Positions 39,368-51,200 of a DNA stretch of 64,000 nt are shown here, piece after piece. The position numbers and the translations under genes are program-made. Source of the stretch: Mesostigma viride (Eukaryota > Streptophyta > Mesostigmatophyceae > Mesostigmatales > Mesostigmataceae); the NCBI GenBank assembly GCA_009746045.1, contig RPFO01000229.1, positions 370,001-434,000 of the forward strand. Direction: 5' to 3'. The stretch's first letter is position 1. Each line of letters begins with the position of its first letter. The notes beneath the pieces are model-generated. The model did no database searches, was not told the DNA's origin, and saw nothing but the letters and a program-made list of their open reading frames with translations.

Positions 39368-39993
39368 CCCATGTTCCGCTCCCACTGAGGACTTATGCTC
39401 ACGTGACGCAGTCACGTGTCTATTAAGTAATTAATTCCTAGATGCATGGCAATCCAACGTCAATCAAGGCGGGGCGAGATTGAATGATTGATTGATTAAC
39501 TGTTGCAAGTCCTTCTGCACCACCTAACTACCGGGGATATAATCTATGCGCAGTGCAAGTGATATTTTTACTTGACTGATTGTTGCAATCTAGGTTACAA
39601 GTTCATAGCGTATCCTGATCCCGGGCTTTAGTATCTTGAAGGGACAACCGCGCTTAGTATACTTCATGCATCAATTTCCATGGAGGTAATAAAGGCAGTG
39701 ATGGGATAAGTCGCTTCGTGGGTGCACCGAGCCCACAGGAGCACACCACAAAGCAGTCATAACTCGTTACCAAAAAATTGCCTTCCATGACAGTGACTGG
39801 CTTGACGAAGCACCTGCATGACTTGCTTGACTAAGGGCTACCTGCTCAGCTAGAAAATGGAAGACCAAACCGCAGAGACCCAGCCCTAGTGAAAGCCGCA
39901 GGCCTGTTGTATAAAGCCAGACAACCCCTTAGTTTCCTTGTTCACGCCGCACAACCGACCATGGTTGTCCCACAAAAGATCACTTCTGCACCA
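39368..39993. other. No gene seen; 3' flank of IFT25
   Basis: It contains scattered TTAATTAA and GATTGATTGATT runs. No coding signal was recognised. Confidence 0.5.
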
Positions 39994-42900
39994 CTAGAAA
40001 TTGAACTCGTCGTCCTCCTCCCCGCCTGCATCCTCCTTCTCCTTCCTCGACCCCCGCGACTTCTCCCGCCCGCTCTCCCCGCCGCGCTCCCGCCCGCTGT
40101 CCCCCGCACGATCCTCCCGATCCGACGGCCTCCGCTCACGGCTGTGGCTCTCCTCCCGCGACGACTCGCGCTGCGGAGGTGGGCGCAGCTCCTTGGTCGG
40201 CGTGCCCGGCGCGGGGCCCTTGGGCGTGCGCACCTCCACGGGGATATCCCGAATTTCGCTGCTGCCGCGGCTCGCGGACCGGCCCAGGCGCGCCGAGGGC
40301 ACCCGGACGGGCTTTGGGGATGGGGCGGCGCGTGCCTCATCCTTGCCACTGGCATCCGCACCGCTCCTGGTCGAATCGCTCGTCCTCTCGCGGCGCTCCG
40401 TGCTGCTGCTTCGGACGGAGCTCGAGGGCTTCGGGGTGGTCGCGGCGGCATCGGCGGGCTCCCTCCCGCCGGCGTTGCCGCCGCTGGCGTCCTTGTCCTT
40501 GCTGGATTTGATGGGGACGCCCTCGACGATGACCTTGTGCACAGTGGCAAAGTCATCCCACGCGCTCACCAGGATGAGCTTGAGGTGCTTGGCGGGGATG
40601 TTGCCCACCTGGTGGCTCTCTGTCTGCATGCGGTTGCCCTTGTCTTGCAGCTCTGGCGGGTGGCGGATGCCAGAGACAGCAGGGGGGCGCAGGGCATCGG
40701 CGGCAGGAGACAACAAAACAGGGGGAGGGAAGAAGGTGAGATGGGTGACACATTAGATAGGCTAGAGAGGGCACCAAGCACGCCCAGCCCGGGTTCTTTA
40801 TCCTCACATGGCGGTCCTGTGGCCTTCTTTATCGCCGTGGGCTTCTCGCAATATGCTTAGCCTATAGAGGCATGTGATATCCCAACGCTAATGGGCTGGT
40901 ACCGGGGGAACTGGGCCCATAAGTCATCTGGGGGCAGATGAAGCTGTGACATGCAAGGAGTGCTGGACCAGCCAGATTATGAGGCATGTTTAATGTTAGC
41001 CGTGACCCCCAGCGTGGTGGGCGCACTGCGTGTTACAAGGCTTTGGTCCCCATACTTGCACCAAGTGGGTCTATCCCATCCTTGCACCAAGTGCTAGCTC
41101 AATAGGTTTTTATTCTACTAAGGCCACGTCATCCCCGCCATCCAGAATTATAAAAGGAAATGTGTTAAGTGACGCAGTCGCATGATCTCACGAAATCGTG
41201 AGGTATCCGTGTTGAGAAATCAGTTCGATGTAGTTACCATCCATTGGTCACCATCAAATGGCATGGCAATGAGTTGTAGAGGCAGATAATTAGATAATTA
41301 CATAGACCGGTAGATCAGCCAGGGCGATCACGCCATCATCACAAGGCTCGGCAACTGACTCGACTGCTAACTCACCGACTTCGAACAGCTTCTCAAACTT
41401 GGACGGCTGAGGCCCCTCTGTCCTCTCCACGATGACCTTCTTGACTGCAAGGGGCGGAAAGCAGGTGACCAGGGGGTGTCATTGTTAGGAAGGGCAAGTA
41501 GCTATACTCACGCCTCTGTACGCCTCAACTTGCAGCCGGACGAGCAAACAGTCTCACAGAGCCACCAAACAAACTAACCCGCGCACAAACAAAAGAAGAC
41601 AATAGCCATGACTCAATAAGGCAAACCAGAGACCAGCATAATAGCTCTGCCGTGTTGACGACCGGTGATAGCAAATGGTGGCCCCAGACAGGATCACAGC
41701 CGGTCTACGAGGGTCAAAAGGTCCTGAGACCTACAGGTAACGTATGATCCCAAGCCAGTCAGGCCCAAGGCCCTACGAAGCGGGTACCGAAACATGGTCC
41801 CAGGCTACTTGATGGTTGGCCCCCACCAGAAAACTGGAACTATATATATCATAGTGCTAGTATATATGTCACCCCTATTCATATAACCCCTAAATATATG
41901 CGTTGCATACAGATTTGAAAAGTCGCTAGGGACTTGGTGGATACATGCGGGGGCATGCATTCATTCGTGCATGCATTCCCATGCAAGGTAATGATATAGT
42001 GCGCTACACGGGGGGCCATGCATTCATGCATTCGTGCATGCATGCACGTGCAAGCCACGGATGGGATAGTTCACGGGGGCGCATGATCCAGGATTGGGGA
42101 CTCCAAAAGGGTCGCCCTCGCGAAGCCTACATTGCGCACAGTGGGCCAGCAATATGTACTCCCTTTCTGGCCCTCCATGCCCGTGATCCTGGAGCTCGAA
42201 CGTGCACAAGTTGCCCGCCCGTGCAAAAGTTGCCCGCCCGTGCAAAAGTTGCCCACACGTGCGCAAGTTGACCGCAAGCGCATAAGTTGCCCGCAAATGC
42301 ACAAGTTGCCCGCAAGCGCACAAGTTGCCCGCGCGTGCACAAGTCCCAACGCAGCCACAGAAACAACGGCGAAGCCTGACCGCAGAGAATCGTAGGATGT
42401 GTGCGCAACACGAGGCAAGAGGGAGAGAGCAAGGGTGCGCACCTGACATGGTGGACAGCTTGATCTTGGTCACACACACATAACTCAAGACGCGAGCGTG
42501 TTGTTATAAGAAACAGTGGGCACGCACCTGACGTGGTGGACAGCTTGATCTTGGTCACCTCCAGCTTGCCCTTGAGCGTGATGATGATCTCCTGCGGGAA
42601 CATGCCCGTTGTCGTCCAGAAGCAGTTCTCCTTGCTGCAAGCATAGCAGATGGGGGTGGGGGTGGGGGTGGGGGTGAGGGTGCGGGTGGGGGGGGAATGG
42701 TAGGGTGGGTGGGGAGCGGGAGGGGAAAAGGGGAAGGTGGCGGGCACACGATGGGTTGGGAAAAGGGGGGTTGGAGGCGCAATGTCAACACGCAAAATGG
42801 CATTAGCTATGGGGGCAGGGCGCTGGGGGAAGGGGGGCGCAGGGGGGGCAAGCAAGGGGGGGGGGGGGGGGGGGGTAAGTGTTTGGAACGTGGCAGGAAG

Positions 42901-43903
42901 GAAATGGCAAACGGAGTAGTCACAAGGAGGAAGCGGGACCGGGGCGCATTAGGTAGCTACTATTAGGCAGGGGGAATGCAACACAGTGACGCCCGGGAAG
43001 AATGGCATCTCTGACGTGGAAATTGCGGTTGGGAAACTGGGCAGCGAAGGGAGGGAAGCCGAATAAGCTACTATGAGAGCTACTATGGACAGCTACTATG
43101 GAGAGCTACGATGAATGGACGGGCGAGTTGAAAAAGGGAGTTAAAGTGACGTTTCACAAAAGGACTATAATTACATGACCCAATAGAGACATTGCGAAGC
43201 CATGTCAACCTAAGAATCAAAGGGGGGTACGTTGTGAAAATGCCCAGTGCCCATCACTGGTCCAGCCACCTTCCTTGCCCCCTAGGTGTCCAGGGGGGTG
43301 CCTGGAGTTGAAACAATGCCCTGGTTTCGTGCTTGGAGGGGATGAGGGGGCTGAAGGGGTTTAATAGGGGCTCAAAGAAGCGGATGTGGGAGGGGGCGGG
43401 GGGGAAGAAACTCTCCCTTGGCTTCACAGCGGACGACACCTAGAGATATACCCAGTACATGATAAGGGTGAGAGGCGTGCTGAGGAGAAAAAACGGTCGA
43501 AATATTAGCACAGCAACCTAGTAGCTGTAAGGCTTTGAACAAGAAGACCCTCTTTTGCCCCCCTAGTTACCCCACTAAAGAATGATCCTTGCAAACCTGC
43601 AGCCATAAGAGGTTCTGTGCATGTGGAAACTCCCCCAAGTCGTGACTGGTTATGTGCTTGTAAGGATAGGCTCTTGTCACTGAACACGGCACATGCTCCA
43701 AGCGTGACAGTTGACTAGCTCGCTTGGTAAGATGACGACGGATTGCAAACCTTACCGCTGCAAAGCGCTAAGAACTCCTGGACATTATGACGTTTGTACT
43801 GCCGAGCATACCTGGACAGGACGTTTTCAGGAGGATGCCGTGAGTCAGAGGAAGTCGCAAGAGCGATGCGGGCCCCATTCTCCTCTGTAGCGTAATCCGT
43901 CAT
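39994..43903 (-). CDS. IFT25: Intraflagellar transport protein 25, 4 exons
   Basis: Exons 43903-43812, 42634-42528, 41444-41376 and 40652-39994. Donors are GTATGC, GTGCGT and GTGAGT, acceptors are CAG, all junctions keep frame, and the total is about 308 residues. The fold part matches IFT25/HSPB11: ATSSDSRHPPENVLS, then ENCFWTTTGMFPQEIIITL, then VKKVIVER, then AKHLKLILVSAWDDFATVHK. IFT25 is a small beta-sandwich protein that pairs with IFT27 in the IFT-B complex and works in cilia. After IVEGVPI a tail of about 175 residues follows, rich in Ser, Arg, Glu, Asp and Pro and ending GGEEDDEFNF. It implies a flagellated organism. The Ig-repeat gene lies beyond it, divergently. Confidence 0.93.
42205..42350 (-). 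repeat. 19-bp minisatellite in IFT25 intron 2
   Basis: Degenerate units of GTTGCCCGCCCGTGCAAAA, about eight. The same intron holds a second copy of the exon-2 border sequence near 42435-42475 (GACATGGTGGACAGCTTGATC), a small local duplication. Confidence 0.75.
42650..42880. repeat. G-rich tracts in IFT25 intron 1
   Basis: (GGGGTG)n at about 42652-42680 and a run of about 20 G near 42855-42875, on the strand opposite to the gene. Confidence 0.8.
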
Positions 43904-45458
43904 GGTTGCTTCAATTATCCAAGTAGGCAGATCTTTTTGCTATTCAACCTGCCAGCACGCGTATGTGCACGCCGCGGGTCACCCGCTCGTGATATAACAT
44001 GGCATCTTTATTACTGCTGGTACCAAAGTTGTCCTCTGAATCCCCTCGTAGTAATTTGAAAACAGATTTAACTAGAATTGACGTTGTTATCGGGCGCTTT
44101 GGACTTCGCCAATGAGGTGCTGCTTCCAGGAGCCTGAAATCAAAGGGCTTCTTTATTTGACTTTGTAAGCAAAACTGCTCGAGAAAAGCTGTGCATGGGG
44201 AGCTCGCCGAGGCCAACGCGGTAATCACACATCGGCCTAAATAACACGAGTGCTCATGAGCGCACCTAGCCACCTACTCGGTATTTCCCACCCTCGAGCT
44301 TTTCTCCAACCGATCAATTCACAGGATGCCGGTCATAATCATAATCATCCTGGTGCTAAATTAAGAAACACTTATGCTGCCAGCCCTCCATGTTTGTAAC
44401 GGGCAGCGCTGCGCCCTTTGTACACTGTGGCGTTGACAGCGCAGGGACGTCATAAATGGACGGGCACCGTCCATGATCCCAACGGGATTCTTGGCAGTTG
44501 GCATGAGTGTTCTGGCCGCGCGTGCGCAACTTCAAATAGAAGTGTTGCACGTCACCTCGCCGCCCAAGTCCCGAGTATCTTTCAAGGTTCACGTGCCAGT
44601 GCAGGCGATTAGGTGGGCAATTACAAGTGACGTGCATCAAATTTCTATTTAGGAAACGTGCAGCACTGCCGTTGTATATTTTGGTGACAACAGCCGTTGT
44701 CGAGGCAGTCATGGCGACTAGCGGCACGGCCAGCGATACATCTGGCGCAATCATCACTCTGGGAAAAACGTCTTTCTAAGAATTGGATTGATGATACAGA
44801 GATGCACCGATTAATACAGCTTTCTGGATAATGGACATGCAAGTGAACAGGCGTACCGATGAATGTGGTTAGGACTGCGAGCAGTCGTTGAGGGTTTGGT
44901 AGGCTCGATTCCGCATCAGGCGACATGGTCAGCGGTCACGAGCTTTAGAATTCTTCCCCGGTTGACGGGTATGCGTGCCAGGGGTGAAATGCGCTAGACA
45001 CAAGATACAACGCAATGAGACCCCGGGCGCATTTTGTTCTCGCGTGGCTATTTCTGTCCATACACGCTGGTAAGAGCAAGATACAAATATAATTGCTTCT
45101 GCATCTTGTTCCACCAAGGCGGAGTGATTTTTGTAGTACAGCAACCGTGGCACACGCCGTCACTGTGTTTAGGTGCTGCATCCCCCGACTTACCAACTAG
45201 ATGGTAATTGTTTGTTTGAATCTGGCGCCAAGCACAAACGCGTTGCACATCAATGTCACTTTCAGTTGACAGTGACCTGTATGTTTGCCTTTCAACCAGT
45301 CGATGCATGCCTAATGCGAGTAGATTCTCGTTTTGGTTTTCTTCTTTAACTACAGCACGGCCAGCATACATTCTTCCGGCGGGCTGCCGTCTGATAAAAT
45401 AATTTCGTATCTCTGTACGTTTTCTCCGCCCTCCCACGTTACGTGTTGCTCCCGCCAG
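43904..45458. other. Region between IFT25 and the Ig-repeat exons
   Basis: It should hold the IFT25 promoter and perhaps early parts of the Ig-repeat gene. A minus ORF at 44926-44860 (MSPDAESSLPNPQRLLAVLT) ends at a plausible GTACGC donor, and an open stretch follows at 44757-44356, but the two do not join convincingly. No tRNA or repeat recognised. Confidence 0.4.
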
Positions 45459-45767
45459 CCTTGGCCACCATCACGGTCAACACCCTGTCATCTCCCTCAG
45501 CACCAGGGCCAACGAAAACGACACCTCTGTCCATTACCATTACGTTCAGTGAGGCCTGCACCGGCGCCCTGCTGGCGTCATCCCTCACCGTCACTGGAGG
45601 GACTGTCGCTGATGCCGACATCACCACAGAGGACAGCACGACTTTCGTCGCCCATGTCACTCCTACAGTAACCAATGGGGATGTCACAGTGACTGTCCAG
45701 CCAGGCGCATGCTCCAATGGGGGAGGCGACACCAGCGACGCATCCTCTGACCTCGTGATTGCCTTTG
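45459..45767 (+). CDS. Ig-repeat exon a
   Basis: Acceptor CCCGCCAG, donor TTTG|GTGCGT; 309 bp, phase 1-1. It encodes [18 protein letters not shown] ... [18 protein letters not shown]. The most divergent of the early repeats. Confidence 0.75.
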
Positions 45768-48209
45768 GTGCGTCTTACGGAAATAGACACCCCAGTAGCC
45801 CTAGCTCGAAACGATGGACACCAAGTGTTTCATGCATCCTTATCGTCTGCACTTGTTCGTGCCTTCTGTGCATCGAATGGGATTAATACCGCACTAGCTA
45901 GTCCGAGCTAGTTTTGCTTGCATCTAGCTAGTCCTAGCTGTAAGTTATGGGCACCAAGTGTCGTGTGCGTCCTCTGCACTTGTCATTGCCTTTCGAGTGT
46001 CGGTTGTCGCATGACACCTGGTCTCATCGTCATTGCATGTAGGTTGTCCACCATATGTTGGGTGTTCCGCAGTACCTGCATTTTCCTGCAACGTTGGATT
46101 AGTGGCCTTCGTTTCAAGTCTCATATTGGTTTATCCTTCTTTGCTGTCTCAACATTACCATGGTTTTAGTCGCTTCACAACGCCCCATTTTGCTGACAAC
46201 CCTTGACTTCTCGCATGGCTACCTTACCTGCATTCTCCTTCATTCACGGCCTTGCGTATGGCTACCTTACCTGCATTCGCCTTCATTCACGGCCTTGCTT
46301 CTGTGCAGATAGCACGGCCCCGACTGTCACACTCGCTTCCACCAGCGCGCCCGGCCCCACCAAGGACTCCCCCATCCTGGTCACGGCCACGTTCAGTGAG
46401 AGCGTGACGGGTTTTGATGGCACCAGCGGGGGCTGGACCTTGGCCAACGCCAGCATAGGCAGCGTGACCGGGTCGGGGGCGGAGTATGTCATCCCCCTCA
46501 CACCCACAGGGGGGCAAGTGAGCATCACCATCCCGGCAGACACCGTGACAGATGCGGCGGGGAATGGCAACACGGTGTCGAACGCGCTGGCAATCTCATA
46601 TGGTGAGTGCAGCCTGTTTTGCATGTATGTGTTGTAATGGTTGGTCAGCCAAAACTGTCTCTGTAACAGCATACATTGTTTAAGACGCCATGTCCTATGG
46701 TGAGTGGATATGTGATCTGCTTTGGCAGGGCTTCTCCCATTTGAACAGCTTCTTTTCCTTGGTAGACGGGGGTTAGCTCGACGGAAGTAGCTGCAGGGGG
46801 CTAGCTTGTCGAAGTTAAGTTGAGGGGGAATGCAGTCACGTCATTACTGTATTTCCGTCCCCCCCCCCCCCCCCCCTTTAATACTTGTTCTTTCTGTGGG
46901 GGATTGCTTGAGAGGTAATGGCAGACTTTCATGTACAGCTGAAGAGACGTTGACAGAAGTGCATTGATGCCTGTCCCTGTTGGTCCATCAGAGCGATTCA
47001 ATGCTCATCATGCTTACTTTTTAAATGTTCATTATAAATTAATTAAACACGTGCTCCCGTTGGGGAGTGACGGTGCAAATGTTCTTTGTACTGAAGTGTT
47101 CATCGGCGAGCCCCGAGCATCCCCCATGGAGGCCGACTTCAGCGATGGAAGCCATTGGAGCCTTCTCCCGAAGCATAGTGTTATTGCCACTGCGCTGCTA
47201 CGCTTCTCTTCTGCCATACTGGACTATGCTTCCCGTTTACCATACTGGACTACGCTGTCATGTGTTGCCTTGATGAGGGTGAAACTCTTTGACGTGGTTC
47301 ATTTTCATCACGGACGCCATAATCCACTCTGGATGCCTCGTTGAAACCGAGCATTGGTGGCAACAAATACTGAGAAACTTGTGTGGCCCACGAGGTTGCC
47401 TTGTGCGATGGAACGAGGCAGCTTTGCTATGCTTATAGTAGTACTAATATTATTAGACCCCTTCTGAGCCACCGACGTCGGCACTCCGCGCTGAACGGGT
47501 TCGGATTGCAATTAAGGCGTAGCTCGGGGCCGGTTCTGTCGCGGGGCGCCCCTTCTGGCGCCCCTACGTAGAAACCAACTTACGGATGCGTGGGTACGGA
47601 GAAAAGTGGTTGGATTTTGCGCGGCGCGGCAGAATCACATCTTGGCGCCGCGTACGTCGCGCCGATAACCCACGAGGGACCAGCACTAAAGAGGCCCGCC
47701 GTATTTCTGAATTTTGTCGACTTTAAGGCAATCGACCCGTCTTATGAACCGCGCCGTCGAGGCGCGACGCCGCTTTAGTGCGGTGCATGGACGGGTCGGG
47801 TCTCGAAGGCGGTGGCTCAAAGGGGTCTGTTCTAGTTCGAACCAACCCCATCATCTTTCTTATGATATTAGTGTGTCCTTATCAAGGATCGGTAAAACCC
47901 CCGTATTTATGTATCAGAGCCATCAAACGTTAATTGGCCATTTACAGTAGCATGCGTTGGAGCTGCCAGCTAGATGGTGGCTGGGGGGAGAGGCAGAATG
48001 TGGGCCCACTAGGCTATCATGAACAAGTGCTGCGTGTCTGCCAGATCCATTGCTATAATGTTTCTTTCAGCAATTTAGATTTCAGCAGTTTATCATCCAC
48101 GATTGCGTGTTCAGTTCTTGCTCCCAGGGCAGGGAAGGATGGTAGGGTGGTTTGGCAAGTGGGTGGGTAGACAATGATGAGGCCATCTGGGCTGGTGGAT
48201 TGGAGGGTA

Positions 48210-48277
<68 letters not shown>

Positions 48278-51200
48278 TGCGTGGGTGCGTGCGTGCGTGC
48301 GTGCGTGCGTGCGAGGGAGGGAGGGAGGGAGGGAGGGAGGGAGGGAGGGAGGGAGGGAGGGAGGGAGGGAGGAGGGAGGGAGGAGGGAGGGAGGGAGGGA
48401 GGGAGGAGGGAGGGAGGGAGGAGGGAGGGAGGGAGGAGGGAGGGAGGGAGGGAGGGAGGGAAGGAGGGAAGGAGGGAGGGAGGAGGAGGGAGGGAGGGAG
48501 GGAGGGAGGGAGGGAGGGAGGGAGGAGGGGGGGGAGGGAGGGAGGGAGGGAGGGAGGAGGGGGAGGGAGGGAGGGAGGAGGGAGGAGGGAGGGAGGGAGG
48601 AGGGAGGGAGGGAGGGAGGGGAGGGAGGAGGAGGGAGGAGGGAGGGAGGAGGGAGGGAGGGAGGGAGGGGGAGGGAGGGAGGGAGGGAGGGAGGAGGAGG
48701 GAGGAGGGAGGAGGAGGGAGGGAGGGAGGAGGGAGGGAGGGAGGAGGGAGGGAGGGAGGGAGGGAGGGAGGGAGGGAGGGAGGGAGGAGGGAGGAGGGAG
48801 GGAGGGAGGGAGGGAGGAGGGAGGGAGAGGGAGGGGGAGGGAGGGAGGAGGGAGGGAGGGAGGGAGGGAGGGAGGGAGGAGGGAGGAGGAGGGGGAGGGA
48901 GGGAGGGAGGGAGGGAGGAGGGAGGGAGGGAGGGAGGAGGAGGGAGGGAGGGAGGAGGGAGGGAGGGAGGAGGAGGGAGGAGGGAGGGAGGGAGGGAGGG
49001 AGGGAGGGAGGGAGGGAGGAGGGAGGGAGGGAGGAGGGAGGAGGGAGGGAGGGGGAGGGAGGGGGAGGGAGGGAGGGTGGGTGGGTGGGTGGGTGGGTGG
49101 GTGGGTGGGTGGGGGGAGGGAGGGAGGAGGGAGGGAGGGAGGGAGGGAGGGAGGGAGGGAGGGAGGGAGGGAGGGAGGGAGGGAGGGAGGAGGGAGGGAG
49201 GAGGGAGGGAGGAGGGAGGGAGGAGGAGGGAGGGAGGGAGGGAGGAGGGAGGGAGGGAGGGAGGGAGGGAGGGGGAGGAGGGAGGGAGGGAGGGAGGGAG
49301 GGAGGGAGGGAGGGAGGGAGGGAGGGAGGAGGGAGGGAGGGAGGGAGGGAGGGAGGAGGGTGGGTGGGTGGGTGGGTGGGGGTGGTGGGTGGGTGGGTGG
49401 GTGGGTGGGTGGGTGGTGGGTGGGTGGGTGGGTGGGTGGGTGGGTGGGTGGGTGGGTGGGTGGGTGGGTGGGTGGGTGGGTGGGTGGGTGGGTGGGTGGG
49501 TGGGTGGGTGGGTGTGGGTGGGTGGTGGGTGGGTGGGGGGGAGGGTGGGAGGGTGGGAGGGAGGGAGGGTGGGTGGGTGGGTGGGTGGGTGGGTGGGTGG
49601 GTGGGTGGGTGGGTGGGTGGGTGGGTGGGTGGGTGGGTGGGTGGGTGGGTGGGTGGGTGGGTGGGTGGGTGGGTGGGTGGGTGGGTGGGTGGGTGGGTGG
49701 GTGGGTGGGTTGATAGCGGGTCACATCTGCTGAATGGAGAGTGCGGTTTGGGATGAACGAGTTTATGGATAATCAAAGAGAATGCACGGCATGATTAAGA
49801 ATACCTTACCGTGTGTAAAGTGTCAGTAATGTCTCGGTATCATGGCCACTGATTGCTCTTAATCATGGCCACTCATTCCTTTATAAACACTAATTGATAG
49901 TTCTCAGTGGCTTTCCAAAGCCTGCATGCGACCTGTTGATCAACCAAGTCGCGTCCATGTCGACATCTACGTTGATTACTGCCGATTACCTATGTCTTAT
50001 CATGGTCTGCAATTATGCAATAATGCAATAATCACCGTCTGCAGATGGCACGGCCCCCACCATCACGCTCACCTCCACCAGCGCGCCCGGCCCCACCAAG
50101 GACTCCCCCATCCTGGTCACGGCCACGTTCAGTGAGAGCGTGACGGGTTTCGGTGGCACCAGTGGGAGCTGGACTGTGGCCAACGCTAGCATAGGCAGCG
50201 TGACCGGGTCAGGGGCGGAGTATGTCATCCCCCTCACACCCACGGGGGGGCAAGTGAGCATCACCATCCCGGCAGACACCGTGACAGATGCGGCGGGGAA
50301 CGGCAACACTGGGTCGTCTGCCCTTGCCATGATATATGGTGAGTGGGGCACCTGGGCTTGCCTGACCAGCAGGTCAAGCCTGTTAGAATGGGTTGCCTTT
50401 TTATGCGATTCGCATGGTTGCCTAGAATGTGATTACAAACGTGGTTACTATACAGTCAAGTTGTTTACATTCTAGCACGGTCAGAAGCGTATGGTATATG
50501 CATACTGTGCTTGTTCGTGCACTGTTGCATCAATATTGTTCTTGACGCTTTGTGCATCTGTGTAATATGATAGTTACACCCTAAAGCCCTGTGTCGTGCC
50601 CAGGAGATATAAACGTGCATTATTAAGTTCTCTAGTAAGCTACTCTGCTTGGATAGAGATATACGTGCAGAGCTATAGAGCTAAGGGTGCTTTGTTGGAT
50701 TCAGGGGAAGGAGGCTCTAATCTTCTTTCAAGAAGTTGGCACGCATTTTCAAAGAATTTTCAATAATGTTAATCAGCTCGAAGGAACTTTTGGGACACCG
50801 GGGTGATGATGTGAATTTTGCTTTGACCGTTGAAAAGGAGCCGACTTGCAAGGATGGCTTGATCTATGCTGACTTGTTTAGAGTGAGGATGTCCATTACC
50901 TGCTAACTTTGTCTCCGTGCCTTAAACGTATTTGTAAGGAAGACACAAGCAGTGCGCTTGACCCACATAAATTATAGTCTAGTATAAATAAAAGTCTATC
51001 TTATTGAAAACTGGCTACCCCGTGGGGCTAGCAGTTTGATTCGATCCACTGGTTCATATTGGAGAATTTCGAACGTACTTGCACCGCTCTCCGGTAAAGA
51101 GCTGTTTCGCAGTTGGGCTATCGCTTTGGATGCCTTCGGATCATGAGACCCCTATTGCCACGAAATTATGCAAGAGGTCCTGTGTTTGAATCTGGTATGG

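Noticed and set aside
40001-40860. Plus-strand ORFs of 251 and 323 codons opposite IFT25 exon 4
   Set aside because: Shadows of the GC-rich, Ser/Arg-rich tail of IFT25.
44356-44926. Possible two-exon minus gene (MSPDAESSLP..., MMIAPDVSLAV...)
   Set aside because: A plausible donor exists but no acceptor joins the pieces in frame and nothing is recognisable.
48082-49776. Four or more ORFs of 500-564 codons
   Set aside because: Translations of GGGA/GGGT arrays within an intron.
51110-51190. tRNA-like sequence (CTTCGGATCATGAG, then GTGTTTGAATCTGG)
   Set aside because: Arms do not pair properly and the acceptor stem is missing; at most a tRNA-derived relic.
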